Below, piece after piece: positions 23,876 to 31,334 of a stretch of DNA of 35,380 nt. The stretch is taken from positions 1 through 35,380 of the forward strand of contig CAIVJE010000111.1 in NCBI GenBank assembly GCA_903906135.1. The letters are read 5' to 3'. The notes beneath the pieces are model-generated. The model was not told the DNA's origin. It was given only the letters and a program-made list of their open reading frames with translations, and did no database searches. Made by a program: the position numbers and the translations under genes. The stretch comes from an uncultured Verrucomicrobiota bacterium. Its GTDB lineage: Bacteria > Verrucomicrobiota > Verrucomicrobiia > Opitutales > Opitutaceae. Numbering within the stretch: position 1 is the first letter of the stretch; the number at the start of each line of letters is the position of its first letter.

Positions 23876-25982
23876 AGTAGACTGCGCGATCCTCGCGGAA
23901 GCCATGGGACCGACGAACCCGGGGCTGGGTTCAGCCGCCCCACCAGAACCAGTCCGGGCGGCTCGCTTACTGGCGGCCGGCAATGCCGTGGCCACTCGGC
24001 TCGATACTTGGCTGGAACGTTGGTTTCCACGCGAACTCAACCCGCTCGCACAGCTCGGCCCTGCGGCGAATGTCATGCTTTTGCTCGCGACTTTTTCCGG
24101 AGTGTTCCTCCTAATTTGGTATTCACCGAGCACGCAATCAGCTTGGTCTTCGCTCGCCGATCTCGGCCCGCACTCGCTGGGCGGACTTATGCGCAGCATC
24201 CACCGCTACGCTTCTGATTTGCTAATGTTACTCGTGCTGGCCCATGCGCTGCGCACTTTGCTCGCGCGTAAATTTTCCGATGCTCGCTGGCTCGCCTGGG
24301 TCAGTGGCATCGCGCTGGTAGGCCTGATCTGGTTTATTGGATGGACCGGCTACTGGTTAGTGTGGGATGTGCGCGCGCAACTCCTCGCCCTTGATACCAT
24401 CCGCCTGGTGGATGTGCTGCCCCTTTTTGGCGAACCGATGCTCCGCCTGTTCACGGCGGATCACACGGTACCCTCTCTGCTTTTCTTTGTCGTATTTTTT
24501 TTACATATGGTCCTCCCCTTGGGCATCGCCGGAGGACTCTGCCTCCACCTCGCTCGCTTGAGTCGCTCGCCATTACTGCCCAACTGGCGCCTCGCCGTTT
24601 GGTTGATTGGCACGATTATCGTGGCCGCCCTGATTTATCCGGCAGTCAATGCCGAGCCTGCACACCTAACGGTTAAGCCGGATAATTTAAGAATGGATTG
24701 GTGGTATCTCTGGCCATTAACCATCACCGCGCGACTGTCTGGTGGGGGTATCTGGCTCGCTACTCTGCTCGCCACCGCTGGTTTGATGACCGTGCCTTGG
24801 TGGCTCGCCCGCGCACGGCCGCGCGCGATCTATCAAGCGACGGTAAATATTTCGCGCTGCTTCGCCTGCACCTTGTGTTCGCACGACTGCCCGTTTGGCG
24901 CGATTACGATGGTGCCCCGCACTGACGGTAAACCTTTCCCCTCTCAGGCCCAGATCGATGCCGACCGTTGTATCGGCTGCGGCGTCTGCGCAGGAGCGTG
25001 CGATACTCAGGGCATCGGACTTGCCTGGTTCGATGCGCAACAAGTCACCCGTGAGCTCGAAAACTTGATCGTGACGGCAGTTGCGCGCGGTACACCGACC
25101 GCCCTCGCCTTGGTTTGCGCCCAAGCGGATGGGGGCTGGGAATTATTTGCGGCCGCGACGTGGCAGCAGCGCTTACCCGGCTATCTCGTGCGCCCCATTC
25201 CTTGCGTTGGTTGGATCGAACCCAAACTGATCGAGCGGCTCATCAGCAAAGGAGCTACCGCCATCTTGATGGTTGGTTGCGGTTCGAGTGAGCCTTTTTG
25301 CCGCGAAGGCAATCAATGGCTGCCGGCGCGATTAAATGGCACGCGCGAGCCCGCTTTTCGTCCGCAACGGGCCGACCCGCGCAAAATGGCGCAGATTAAT
25401 TTTGATCCCGGGCAACCGCATTTACTCACCGCCGCAGCGATCGCTCTGCGGGAGCAAACGACCCGGCACAAAATACCACGGCCCTCGCATGGCCGAGTCG
25501 GCCTCATGGCTCTCGGCCTGAGCGGACTGCTTTTAACCGCGCTGCTCGTGGTGAGTGATGCTCCCTTTAAAAACCCAGCACCCGCGGCGGCAGAATTCAT
25601 TTTCTCCTTTCGGGCTTATGGCGAATGGGTGTCAGGCGCAGCCCTGGCCTTACCCAATCCCGCCCTCGATCAACGACCGGTGCACATGCGCACGGCACAA
25701 CCCACGCAACGCACCCGCTGGCCGGTCATCGTCCAACTGACCATCGATGGGCAGAGGCAGGAAAAAATTTTCCCGCCAAAAGGATTAAAGTCAGATGGCG
25801 CCTCCGTAGGCGAATTGCGAATTCTGCTTACGCCGGGACCGCATCAAGTCACCGTGCAGCTGCTGACCCAGCCCAAGCGAGAGACTGCGGGGAAAATCTG
25901 GTCCGCCTTGATTAATGCACGATCTAGACATCTCACCGTCCTCACCTTGGAGGCCAATCGCGGGTTTGAATTTGCGCCCTAA
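23853..25982 (+). CDS. Cytochrome b / 2x[4Fe-4S] ferredoxin / MvhD-like fusion with C-terminal membrane and beta domain
   Basis: A 709-residue fusion. In order: a cytochrome b N-terminal domain (about 65-320) with two heme-ligand pairs H117/H131 and H204/H218 (each H-x13-H); a dicluster ferredoxin with C336, 339, 342, 346 and C373, 376, 379, 383; an MvhD/FrhD-like domain (about 415-490) with C422, C451, C476, C483 (VGCGSSEPFCREGN); a last membrane helix (MALGLSGLLLTALLVV); and a likely periplasmic beta-rich tail. ATG 23853 overlaps the SCO gene. It probably moves electrons between the quinol pool or a cytoplasmic donor and the NO reductase, or reduces copper for its assembly; neither is shown. 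An upstream ATG at 23757 would overlap the SCO gene deeply. Confidence 0.85.
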   Translation: MSSPLHPEVDCAILAEAMGPTNPGLGSAAPPEPVRAARLLAAGNAVATRLDTWLERWFPRELNPLAQLGPAANVMLLLATFSGVFLLIWYSPSTQSAWSSLADLGPHSLGGLMRSIHRYASDLLMLLVLAHALRTLLARKFSDARWLAWVSGIALVGLIWFIGWTGYWLVWDVRAQLLALDTIRLVDVLPLFGEPMLRLFTADHTVPSLLFFVVFFLHMVLPLGIAGGLCLHLARLSRSPLLPNWRLAVWLIGTIIVAALIYPAVNAEPAHLTVKPDNLRMDWWYLWPLTITARLSGGGIWLATLLATAGLMTVPWWLARARPRAIYQATVNISRCFACTLCSHDCPFGAITMVPRTDGKPFPSQAQIDADRCIGCGVCAGACDTQGIGLAWFDAQQVTRELENLIVTAVARGTPTALALVCAQADGGWELFAAATWQQRLPGYLVRPIPCVGWIEPKLIERLISKGATAILMVGCGSSEPFCREGNQWLPARLNGTREPAFRPQRADPRKMAQINFDPGQPHLLTAAAIALREQTTRHKIPRPSHGRVGLMALGLSGLLLTALLVVSDAPFKNPAPAAAEFIFSFRAYGEWVSGAALALPNPALDQRPVHMRTAQPTQRTRWPVIVQLTIDGQRQEKIFPPKGLKSDGASVGELRILLTPGPHQVTVQLLTQPKRETAGKIWSALINARSRHLTVLTLEANRGFEFAP

Positions 25983-26013
25983 TTTATCCCAGCATAGGTT
26001 CTCATCGATTCTC

Positions 26014-26055
26014 TTGATCTGCATCAAAGCGGATCCGGCCACTGTCAACTACCTT
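26014..26055 (+). promoter_or_regulatory. FNR/DNR-type box and -10 for the DUF2249 gene
   Basis: TTGATCTGCATCAA (26014-26027) matches the classical FNR consensus exactly (TTGAT-N4-ATCAA). TACCTT at 26050-26055 is a -10-like hexamer ending 34.5 bases from the box centre. The predicted transcript starts near 26062, giving a 19-base leader before the ATG at 26081. Confidence 0.8.
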
Positions 26056-26080
26056 AGCCACCTGCTCCTCGCTGCTCATC

Positions 26081-26323
26081 ATGAAGCCCATTATCTTTAA
26101 GAAATTTGATGTTCGGCCCCTCCTTGCGCGCGGTGAAGAACCCTTATCGCTCATTCGGGCGCGAGTTGATGCCCTAGCGCCAGGTGATGGCGTGACCATC
26201 ATCGCTCCTTTTATGCCTGCGCCGCTCATCGAGCTACTCAAAGGAGAAGGGTTTAAATCAACCATTGAACGCCGCCAAGATGGTGCTTGGGCCGTAAATT
26301 TCTGGCTCGAGCCGCTGCGTTGA
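26081..26323 (+). CDS. Small DUF2249-domain protein
   Basis: An 80-residue protein that is a single DUF2249 domain, a TusA-like beta-alpha-beta fold: FDVRPLLARGEEPLSLIRARV, then LAPGDGVTIIAPFMPAPLIELLKGEGF and a last strand WAVNFWLEPL. The cysteine that TusA uses for sulfur transfer is absent; the protein has no cysteine at all. DUF2249 proteins are often found near hemerythrin-like, NO-related and denitrification genes, but their role is unknown. The gene has its own FNR-type box, so it is controlled together with the reductases. Possible roles are NO- or metal-related, by association only. Confidence 0.83.
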   Translation: MKPIIFKKFDVRPLLARGEEPLSLIRARVDALAPGDGVTIIAPFMPAPLIELLKGEGFKSTIERRQDGAWAVNFWLEPLR

Positions 26324-26340
26324 TCGCGCTTTGAGCGCGA
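26324..26340 (+). terminator. Short hairpin between DUF2249 and the Crp/Fnr gene (weak terminator or operator)
   Basis: TCGCGCT-TTG-AGCGCGA forms a perfect 7-base-pair GC-rich stem with a 3-base loop just after the stop codon, followed by CTTTATT. The T-run is poor for an intrinsic terminator, so it could equally be an operator for the next gene. Confidence 0.4.
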
Positions 26341-26373
26341 CTTTATTCGCGAGCCTCCTTATCAGGCTAAGCC

Positions 26374-27093
26374 ATGCCGACGACGCCCCGCTCCGCCGAC
26401 TTTAAGCTGACCGGTCTCATCGGCACATTGCGCTGCTGCCATTTATTCTCGGGAGTGCCCGCGGAAGATCTGGCCGCCATTGCGGCGTTCACCACCGCAC
26501 TGACGATCCCGAAAGATGATTACCTTTTTCATGAGGGCGAAGCAGCCCGTGGTTTCTATCTGGTGCAAAGCGGTGCTTTTAATGTGCATCGAGTCAGTGC
26601 CGCCGGCAAAGAGCAGGTGATTCATATTTTTCGGGCAGGCGAATCTTTCGCTGAAACCGCCTTGGCCTCCACGACCGGCTATCCCGCCCATGCCCGCGCC
26701 GTTGAACCGAGTACTGTTTTATTGATTCCTAAAATTCCGGTGCTCGAACTCATCGGGAGACGCCCCGATCTCGCCCTGCGCATGCTCGGGTCGATGAGCA
26801 CGCACCTTCGCGTGCTCGTTGGCATGCTTGATGATCTCACGCTGAAAGACGTCGAGTCACGCTTACTCAACTGGCTCAACAAACACGGCAGCACCGCACC
26901 CCACGGAGTGATTAAGCTGCCCAGCACCAAACGGGTCTTGGCGGCAGAACTGGGTACCAGCAGTGAAACCCTGTCTCGGACTTTGGCTCGATTGCGCGCG
27001 CAAAAGCTGATCAGCGTCGCCGCTAAAACCATTACCGTGCATAATGCCGAAGCGCTCGTAGCCCAGCTACGCCGCAATTTAGGTGAAAGTTAA
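26374..27093 (+). CDS. Crp/Fnr-family regulator, DNR/NNR-like
   Basis: A 239-residue regulator: cyclic-nucleotide-binding-like sensor domain (about 20-130; YLFHEGEAARGFYLVQSGAFNV, GESFAETAL), dimer helix (MSTHLRVLVGMLDDLTLKDVESRLLNWL) and a winged helix whose recognition helix holds E198-T-L-S201-R202. E-x-x-S-R is the FNR-type motif for reading TTGAY half-sites, which matches the five boxes in this window. Only two cysteines are present (C21, C22), so an FNR [4Fe-4S] cluster is unlikely; a DNR-like NO response, perhaps through heme, is more likely. No perfect box precedes it, only a poor match at 26320-26333. It is probably the local activator. Confidence 0.88.
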   Translation: MPTTPRSADFKLTGLIGTLRCCHLFSGVPAEDLAAIAAFTTALTIPKDDYLFHEGEAARGFYLVQSGAFNVHRVSAAGKEQVIHIFRAGESFAETALASTTGYPAHARAVEPSTVLLIPKIPVLELIGRRPDLALRMLGSMSTHLRVLVGMLDDLTLKDVESRLLNWLNKHGSTAPHGVIKLPSTKRVLAAELGTSSETLSRTLARLRAQKLISVAAKTITVHNAEALVAQLRRNLGES

Positions 27094-27117
27094 AAACAGG
27101 CCCGATCCGCGCTAGGC

Positions 27118-27164
27118 TTGATCTAGCTCAAGGCTACCGGTCCGCCGCTCTGCCATAGTGGGGC
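27118..27164 (+). promoter_or_regulatory. FNR/DNR-type box and -10 for the RIC gene
   Basis: TTGATCTAGCTCAA (27118-27131) deviates from the classical TTGAT-N4-ATCAA by one base. CATAGT at 27154-27159 is a -10-like hexamer ending 34.5 bases from the box centre. The predicted start is at 27165-27166, on the ATG, so this message also looks leaderless. Confidence 0.75.
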
Positions 27165-27893
27165 ATGACCTCCTTTGCCGTATCTGTTGCTCCGCTTTTT
27201 CTCACTCCCGCCACCATGATTGGCGAACTCGTTGCTGCTCGCCCAGCGCTCGCGCGACTCTTCGAGAAACTCGGCATCGACTATTGCTGCGGAGGGAAAC
27301 AAACGCTCGCGGTGGCTTGCAGTCGTCGCGGATTAGAGGTGGCCACTACGATCACTCTCCTCGAGTCAGCGGGCGCTCTTTTGCTTGCGGGCCCAACCGA
27401 AGTTGATGCCGCCGCGATGAGCCTCGCCGAACTCGCTGACCATATTGAGAACACCCATCATGCTTATCTCAAAAGCGAACTCCCCCGCCTCAGCGAAATG
27501 GCGCAGCGTGTTGCCACGAAACATGGCTGGCGTGACGCTCGTCTAACTGCAGTGGCTGCCGCCGTCCATGCGCTGACGGATGAGATGATCAGTCACATGG
27601 AAAAAGAAGAAAAAATCCTTTTCCCCTTGGTGCGTCACATCGAGAAGTCCCGCCAACCAACCGACGCCCTCGCGGGACCCATTCGGCAAATGGAAGCCGA
27701 ACACCAATCGGCGGGACAACTGACCGCCCAGCTACGCGAGCTCACCGATAATTTCGTTCCCAACGCCGAAGCCTGCAACACCCACCGCGCACTCCTGGCC
27801 GGCCTCGCTGAATTTGAAACTGACCTGCACCGTCATGTCCACAAAGAGAACAATGTGCTTTTCCCCCGCGCCCTCGCGCTTGCGGCCGCCTAG
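27165..27893 (+). CDS. RIC/ScdA/YtfE-type iron-sulfur cluster repair di-iron protein
   Basis: A 242-residue protein. The N-terminal ScdA_N domain has GELVAARPALARLFEKLGIDYCCGG. The hemerythrin-like domain has the iron-ligand pattern HIENTHHAYLKSELPRL, DEMISHMEKEEKILFP, EAEHQSAG and DLHRHVHKENNVLFP. Proteins of this family repair Fe-S clusters damaged by NO or oxidants and are induced in denitrifiers. Its own FNR-type box ties it to NO-producing conditions. The stop codon is one base from the stop of the convergent uxaC gene, leaving no room for a separate terminator. Confidence 0.93.
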   Translation: MTSFAVSVAPLFLTPATMIGELVAARPALARLFEKLGIDYCCGGKQTLAVACSRRGLEVATTITLLESAGALLLAGPTEVDAAAMSLAELADHIENTHHAYLKSELPRLSEMAQRVATKHGWRDARLTAVAAAVHALTDEMISHMEKEEKILFPLVRHIEKSRQPTDALAGPIRQMEAEHQSAGQLTAQLRELTDNFVPNAEACNTHRALLAGLAEFETDLHRHVHKENNVLFPRALALAAA

Positions 27894-27894
27894 C

Positions 27895-29319
27895 TTAACC
27901 CGCGTAGGGCGCCGCTAGGTCGAGGCGGAAATAATTGCGCGCGTTGCTGAAACAAACCTCTCGCACCAGCGCGCCCACGAGCGCCGGCTCAGCCGGCAAT
28001 TCACCCCGCTCCATTTCGGCGCCGAGCAAATTACACAATACGCGCCGGAAATATTCATGACGCGTATAGGAAAGGAAACTGCGCGAATCGGTCAGCATGC
28101 CCACGAAGCGCCGCAAGAGGCCATTATTGGATAGCGCATTGAGCTGCCACTCCATCGCTTCCTTTTGATCAAGAAACCACCAGCCGCTACCAAATTGCAG
28201 CTTCCCCGCAATGGAGCCGTCCTGGAAATTACCGATCATGGCCGCGAAAACATAATTATCCGCCGGATTAAGATTATAGAGTACGGTCCGCGGAAGCTCA
28301 TCGGTAGCATCAAGGGTGTCGAGATACCGACTCAGCCCACGCGCTTGCCCAAAGTCACCGATGGAATCGAAGCCCGTATCAGGCCCGAGCTTTTGGAACT
28401 GTCGCGTATTATTTCCCCGCAACGCACCGAGGTGCAACTGCTTCGTCCAACCGCGGGCCGCATCCCACCGCCCCAGTACGAGCATCAAATAGGAGCTAAA
28501 CCGCGCCCCCTCCTCCCGGGTGGCCGCGCGCCCCTGACGGGCCGCCGCAAAAATTGTCCCGGCCTCCGCCGCGGTACAGGGCTCGGCCCAAGCATTCTCC
28601 AAACCGTGATCAGACAACCGCCCGCCGATCGCATGAAAGTCGTCGTGACGTTGCTTTAACGTCGCGAGAAAATCATCGAAAGATTTAATCGTCCCCGCTC
28701 CCGCCGCGCCGGCTAATTTCTCGAGATAGGGATTAAAGATCGCCGGCTGATGCACCAAGAAAGCTTTGTCCGGCCGGAAGGTCGGATAAACCCGCGTCGT
28801 CAGCCCAGATTTCCTGATCCGCCTATGCGTCTCCAGGGAATCTGCGGGGTCATCCGTCGTGCAGATGACCGCGACGCGATTCGCCGCGAGAATATCATGG
28901 ACGCGCATCGTCGGGAGCTTCGCATTAGCCTGCTGCCAAATTTCCTGCGCAGAACTCGGATTGATCGTAGCCTCGAGACCGAAGTAACGCTTCAGCTCAA
29001 GATGCGACCAATGATACAGCGGATTGCGCAGGGTGTATGGCACGGTCGCACACCAAGCTTCATGCTTTTCCCGCGGCGTGGCGTCACCCGTACAAAATCG
29101 CTCGGCGACGCCATTCGCCCGCAGCGCCCGCCATTTATAGTGATCCCCCCCGAGCCAGATTTCGCTGAGATCAGCAAACTGATGGTTGTCGGCAATCTGC
29201 GACGGCGGCAGGTGACAGTGGTAATCGTAAATCGGTTCAGCGGCGGCGTAGGTGTGATACAATTCGCGCGCTGCGTCAGACTGCAGGAGAAAGTCGTCGT
29301 GAATGAAGGGCTTGGTCAT
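27895..29319 (-). CDS. uxaC: Uronate isomerase (glucuronate/galacturonate isomerase)
   Basis: A 474-residue amidohydrolase-fold enzyme converting D-glucuronate to D-fructuronate and D-galacturonate to D-tagaturonate. The N-terminal metal motif is YDYHCHLPP (H34, H36). Other family blocks visible are DHYKWRALRANGV, VICTTDDP (near residue 155), FRPDKA, KQLHLGALRGNN and FVGMLTDSRSFLSYTRHEYFRR. Full family length. It is the last gene of the minus-strand uronate operon, 86 bases after uxaE. Confidence 0.95.
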   Translation of the reverse strand: MTKPFIHDDFLLQSDAARELYHTYAAAEPIYDYHCHLPPSQIADNHQFADLSEIWLGGDHYKWRALRANGVAERFCTGDATPREKHEAWCATVPYTLRNPLYHWSHLELKRYFGLEATINPSSAQEIWQQANAKLPTMRVHDILAANRVAVICTTDDPADSLETHRRIRKSGLTTRVYPTFRPDKAFLVHQPAIFNPYLEKLAGAAGAGTIKSFDDFLATLKQRHDDFHAIGGRLSDHGLENAWAEPCTAAEAGTIFAAARQGRAATREEGARFSSYLMLVLGRWDAARGWTKQLHLGALRGNNTRQFQKLGPDTGFDSIGDFGQARGLSRYLDTLDATDELPRTVLYNLNPADNYVFAAMIGNFQDGSIAGKLQFGSGWWFLDQKEAMEWQLNALSNNGLLRRFVGMLTDSRSFLSYTRHEYFRRVLCNLLGAEMERGELPAEPALVGALVREVCFSNARNYFRLDLAAPYAG

Positions 29320-29405
29320 ATTAAATTTAAATTCGCGATTTTTAATTCAAGCAATCGACAGCCCCCAAACCCCGCACCGTGGCCGCGGGGCAGGGATCCG
29401 CTGCG

Positions 29406-31226
29406 CTATCTTGAAATGTCGTTCATCATTGCACTGAGCGAGGGGTAACTTGCGAGCAGCTTAGCGGTCGCGGCACAGCGCGTGGGGTCGACGAGGCCAG
29501 TCGTCTCGGCGAGAAAGATGAGGTAGCTTGCGACGCCCTTCGAATAGTTGAGCCGAGCTTCGGAACTGAGGGCGTAGAAGCGGGCGCGCTGCGCATAACC
29601 AGCCGGGGAATGATCACCGAGCGCCGCCTTCTTTGGCTGGCCGCCCGCAGCGAGAACAAAGAGGAAATTATATTCGAAAAAGAACATGTACTCTGGCGAG
29701 GGTGGCAACGCCTCGAGCGCGGCCCGCGTGACGGCGGACGAGGCGAAGACCTCGACTGGACGGCCGGCGGCGGCCAAGGGGGTAGTGATAAAAGTCCGCG
29801 CCATCTTCTGCTCAGTGTCATCGGCGCTAAAGGCGCCGAGGAGAGCCAGCTCCAAGGTGAAGCGGTACCAGTCGCGCCAGAGAGCCTGATCAGCGGTATC
29901 CTGCGAGTTGAACACCGCGATCCCCATCTCGTAGGTGTAGCGACCACTGGTCTTGATCTCGAGCCGGCGGCCGGTCACCTCACCCATGACGCGGTAATTT
30001 TCAGCGGACTTCCCAGAACCAGAATGGAAGCCGATGCTCACTCCGAATTTTACACAGACATCCCACTGTTTCTGAATGAGGGCACGGAGCGCCGCGTTGT
30101 CGGGATAAGGCATGTTCTTTTGAAAGCCGAAGGCGGGGGCGACGTAGTTAACGGGCATCCCGAGGACTTCGCAGAGCGCGAGCATGATGGCGGTCGTCTC
30201 AGGGGTCGTCAGACCGGGCAACTCATCAATCGACAGCTCGCGCAAATAGCGACGGCCGACATCACTCGTAAAAGCAGCAGCGCGGGCGGCGGCGTAGCGC
30301 TCATCGCGGCGCTGCATCTTCTGCATTGGCGTCCAGACCGTCGCGAGGAGCTGGTTGAAAGCGGCCTCGTCCAGTTTCAAACCAGCGGCCGCGACGCGCG
30401 CACGCGTCTTCGTGACGACATCGACTGGAATATCAGCGAGCTTGGCTGGCTGGTTGAGGGCGAGCTCCGGCGACAGGTCGAAGGTGATGTAGCTGGCGAG
30501 CAAGCAGCCGCTCACGAGGGCGGCCTCCCGCGAATCGAATTTGCCGCCGATGGGTTGGTGATCGGCGTTGAATGACCACGCGATCCGGCGATGATGAAAG
30601 CCCGTCTTAAGCTTAGAGAGCACGCAGCCGTGACTCATACCCTCGACGCTCTGGCCTTGATGGCCCTCGGGGACCTCGGTGCCGATGAAGGGAAACGGCA
30701 CGGAATCGAGCCGGCCCGAAAGCATGGCATCCACGTCGTAGACCAACTCACGAGGGATTGAATTCTGGTTGGCCGTGACCCCAAGCTCGAGAGCGCTCAT
30801 CGCCCACTCCACCGCCGGCCAGTGCAAGGTGGTGAAACGTGCCCCCACTCCCAGAGTGCGCTGACCGAGCTGACCAGCGGTCGTCGGGAAGATCGTGGCC
30901 GCCGGATCATGCTCCTGAATGAGATTTTTCAGGGTGAGTAAGTTGGCCCAGGTCGCCGGAAAATAAGTCGCGCCACCGTGAGCAACTCCCTCGACCAAAG
31001 GAGCGCCGACCGCATGTAGCTTCCAAGCGCAATCGCCAGCGGCATTCTCCACGAGGGTCATCTCGCCCGCCCGAGTCGCAAAGCGGCTCTTGGGATATTC
31101 AGAAGTGCGCCCCGCCTGAAGGTCAGCGCGCAGCGTGGGCCAATCGAGGCAGAAATCAGGGCTGATGCACGGATTCTGCGCGATCCGCAGATTGTGCTGC
31201 AGGAGAAAGGCATTGATAGCGGACAT
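29406..31226 (-). CDS. uxaE: Tagaturonate epimerase (UxaE)-like protein
   Basis: A 606-residue protein. The C-terminal two thirds carry NADHQPIGGKFDSREAALV, LASYITFDLSPELA, GFQKNMPYPDN and KFGVSIGFHSGSGKSAENYR, which I associate with UxaE, the epimerase first described in Thermotoga that interconverts D-tagaturonate and D-fructuronate. This step merges the galacturonate route into the fructuronate route. The context fits exactly: uxaC lies downstream and an SDR of the fructuronate-reductase type upstream. I judge the family by motif memory and context, so the exact activity is inferred. A long antisense frame (29610-30575) is a shadow of this gene. Confidence 0.72.
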   Translation of the reverse strand: MSAINAFLLQHNLRIAQNPCISPDFCLDWPTLRADLQAGRTSEYPKSRFATRAGEMTLVENAAGDCAWKLHAVGAPLVEGVAHGGATYFPATWANLLTLKNLIQEHDPAATIFPTTAGQLGQRTLGVGARFTTLHWPAVEWAMSALELGVTANQNSIPRELVYDVDAMLSGRLDSVPFPFIGTEVPEGHQGQSVEGMSHGCVLSKLKTGFHHRRIAWSFNADHQPIGGKFDSREAALVSGCLLASYITFDLSPELALNQPAKLADIPVDVVTKTRARVAAAGLKLDEAAFNQLLATVWTPMQKMQRRDERYAAARAAAFTSDVGRRYLRELSIDELPGLTTPETTAIMLALCEVLGMPVNYVAPAFGFQKNMPYPDNAALRALIQKQWDVCVKFGVSIGFHSGSGKSAENYRVMGEVTGRRLEIKTSGRYTYEMGIAVFNSQDTADQALWRDWYRFTLELALLGAFSADDTEQKMARTFITTPLAAAGRPVEVFASSAVTRAALEALPPSPEYMFFFEYNFLFVLAAGGQPKKAALGDHSPAGYAQRARFYALSSEARLNYSKGVASYLIFLAETTGLVDPTRCAATAKLLASYPSLSAMMNDISR

Positions 31227-31334
31227 GAAATAACGAGTTGAAGTCGGAAATTAAAATGGAAGCAACAGACAGCAGGCGCAGATAAAGGCTCTTCAACTTA
31301 AACTGGAGACTTAAACGGCACAGCGAAGCGGCGC

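Noticed and set aside
26320-26333. Possible FNR box TTGATCGCGCTTTG before the Crp/Fnr gene
   Set aside because: Only the left half-site matches; the right half is wrong and the segment is better explained by the 7-bp hairpin at 26324-26340.
28750-29448. A 232-codon plus-strand frame
   Set aside because: Antisense to uxaC, with Arg/Pro-rich composition and no motif, while the minus strand gives a complete uronate isomerase.
29610-30575. A 321-codon open frame on the plus strand
   Set aside because: It lies antisense to the uxaE-like gene, has Glu/Arg/Gly-rich low-complexity content and no recognisable domain; it is a shadow of GC-rich coding sequence.
31236-31298. Inverted repeat AGTTGAAG / CTTCAACT between the SDR and uxaE genes
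   Set aside because: Only eight bases long with arms almost 50 bases apart; it is likely to occur by chance and has no T-run or promoter context.
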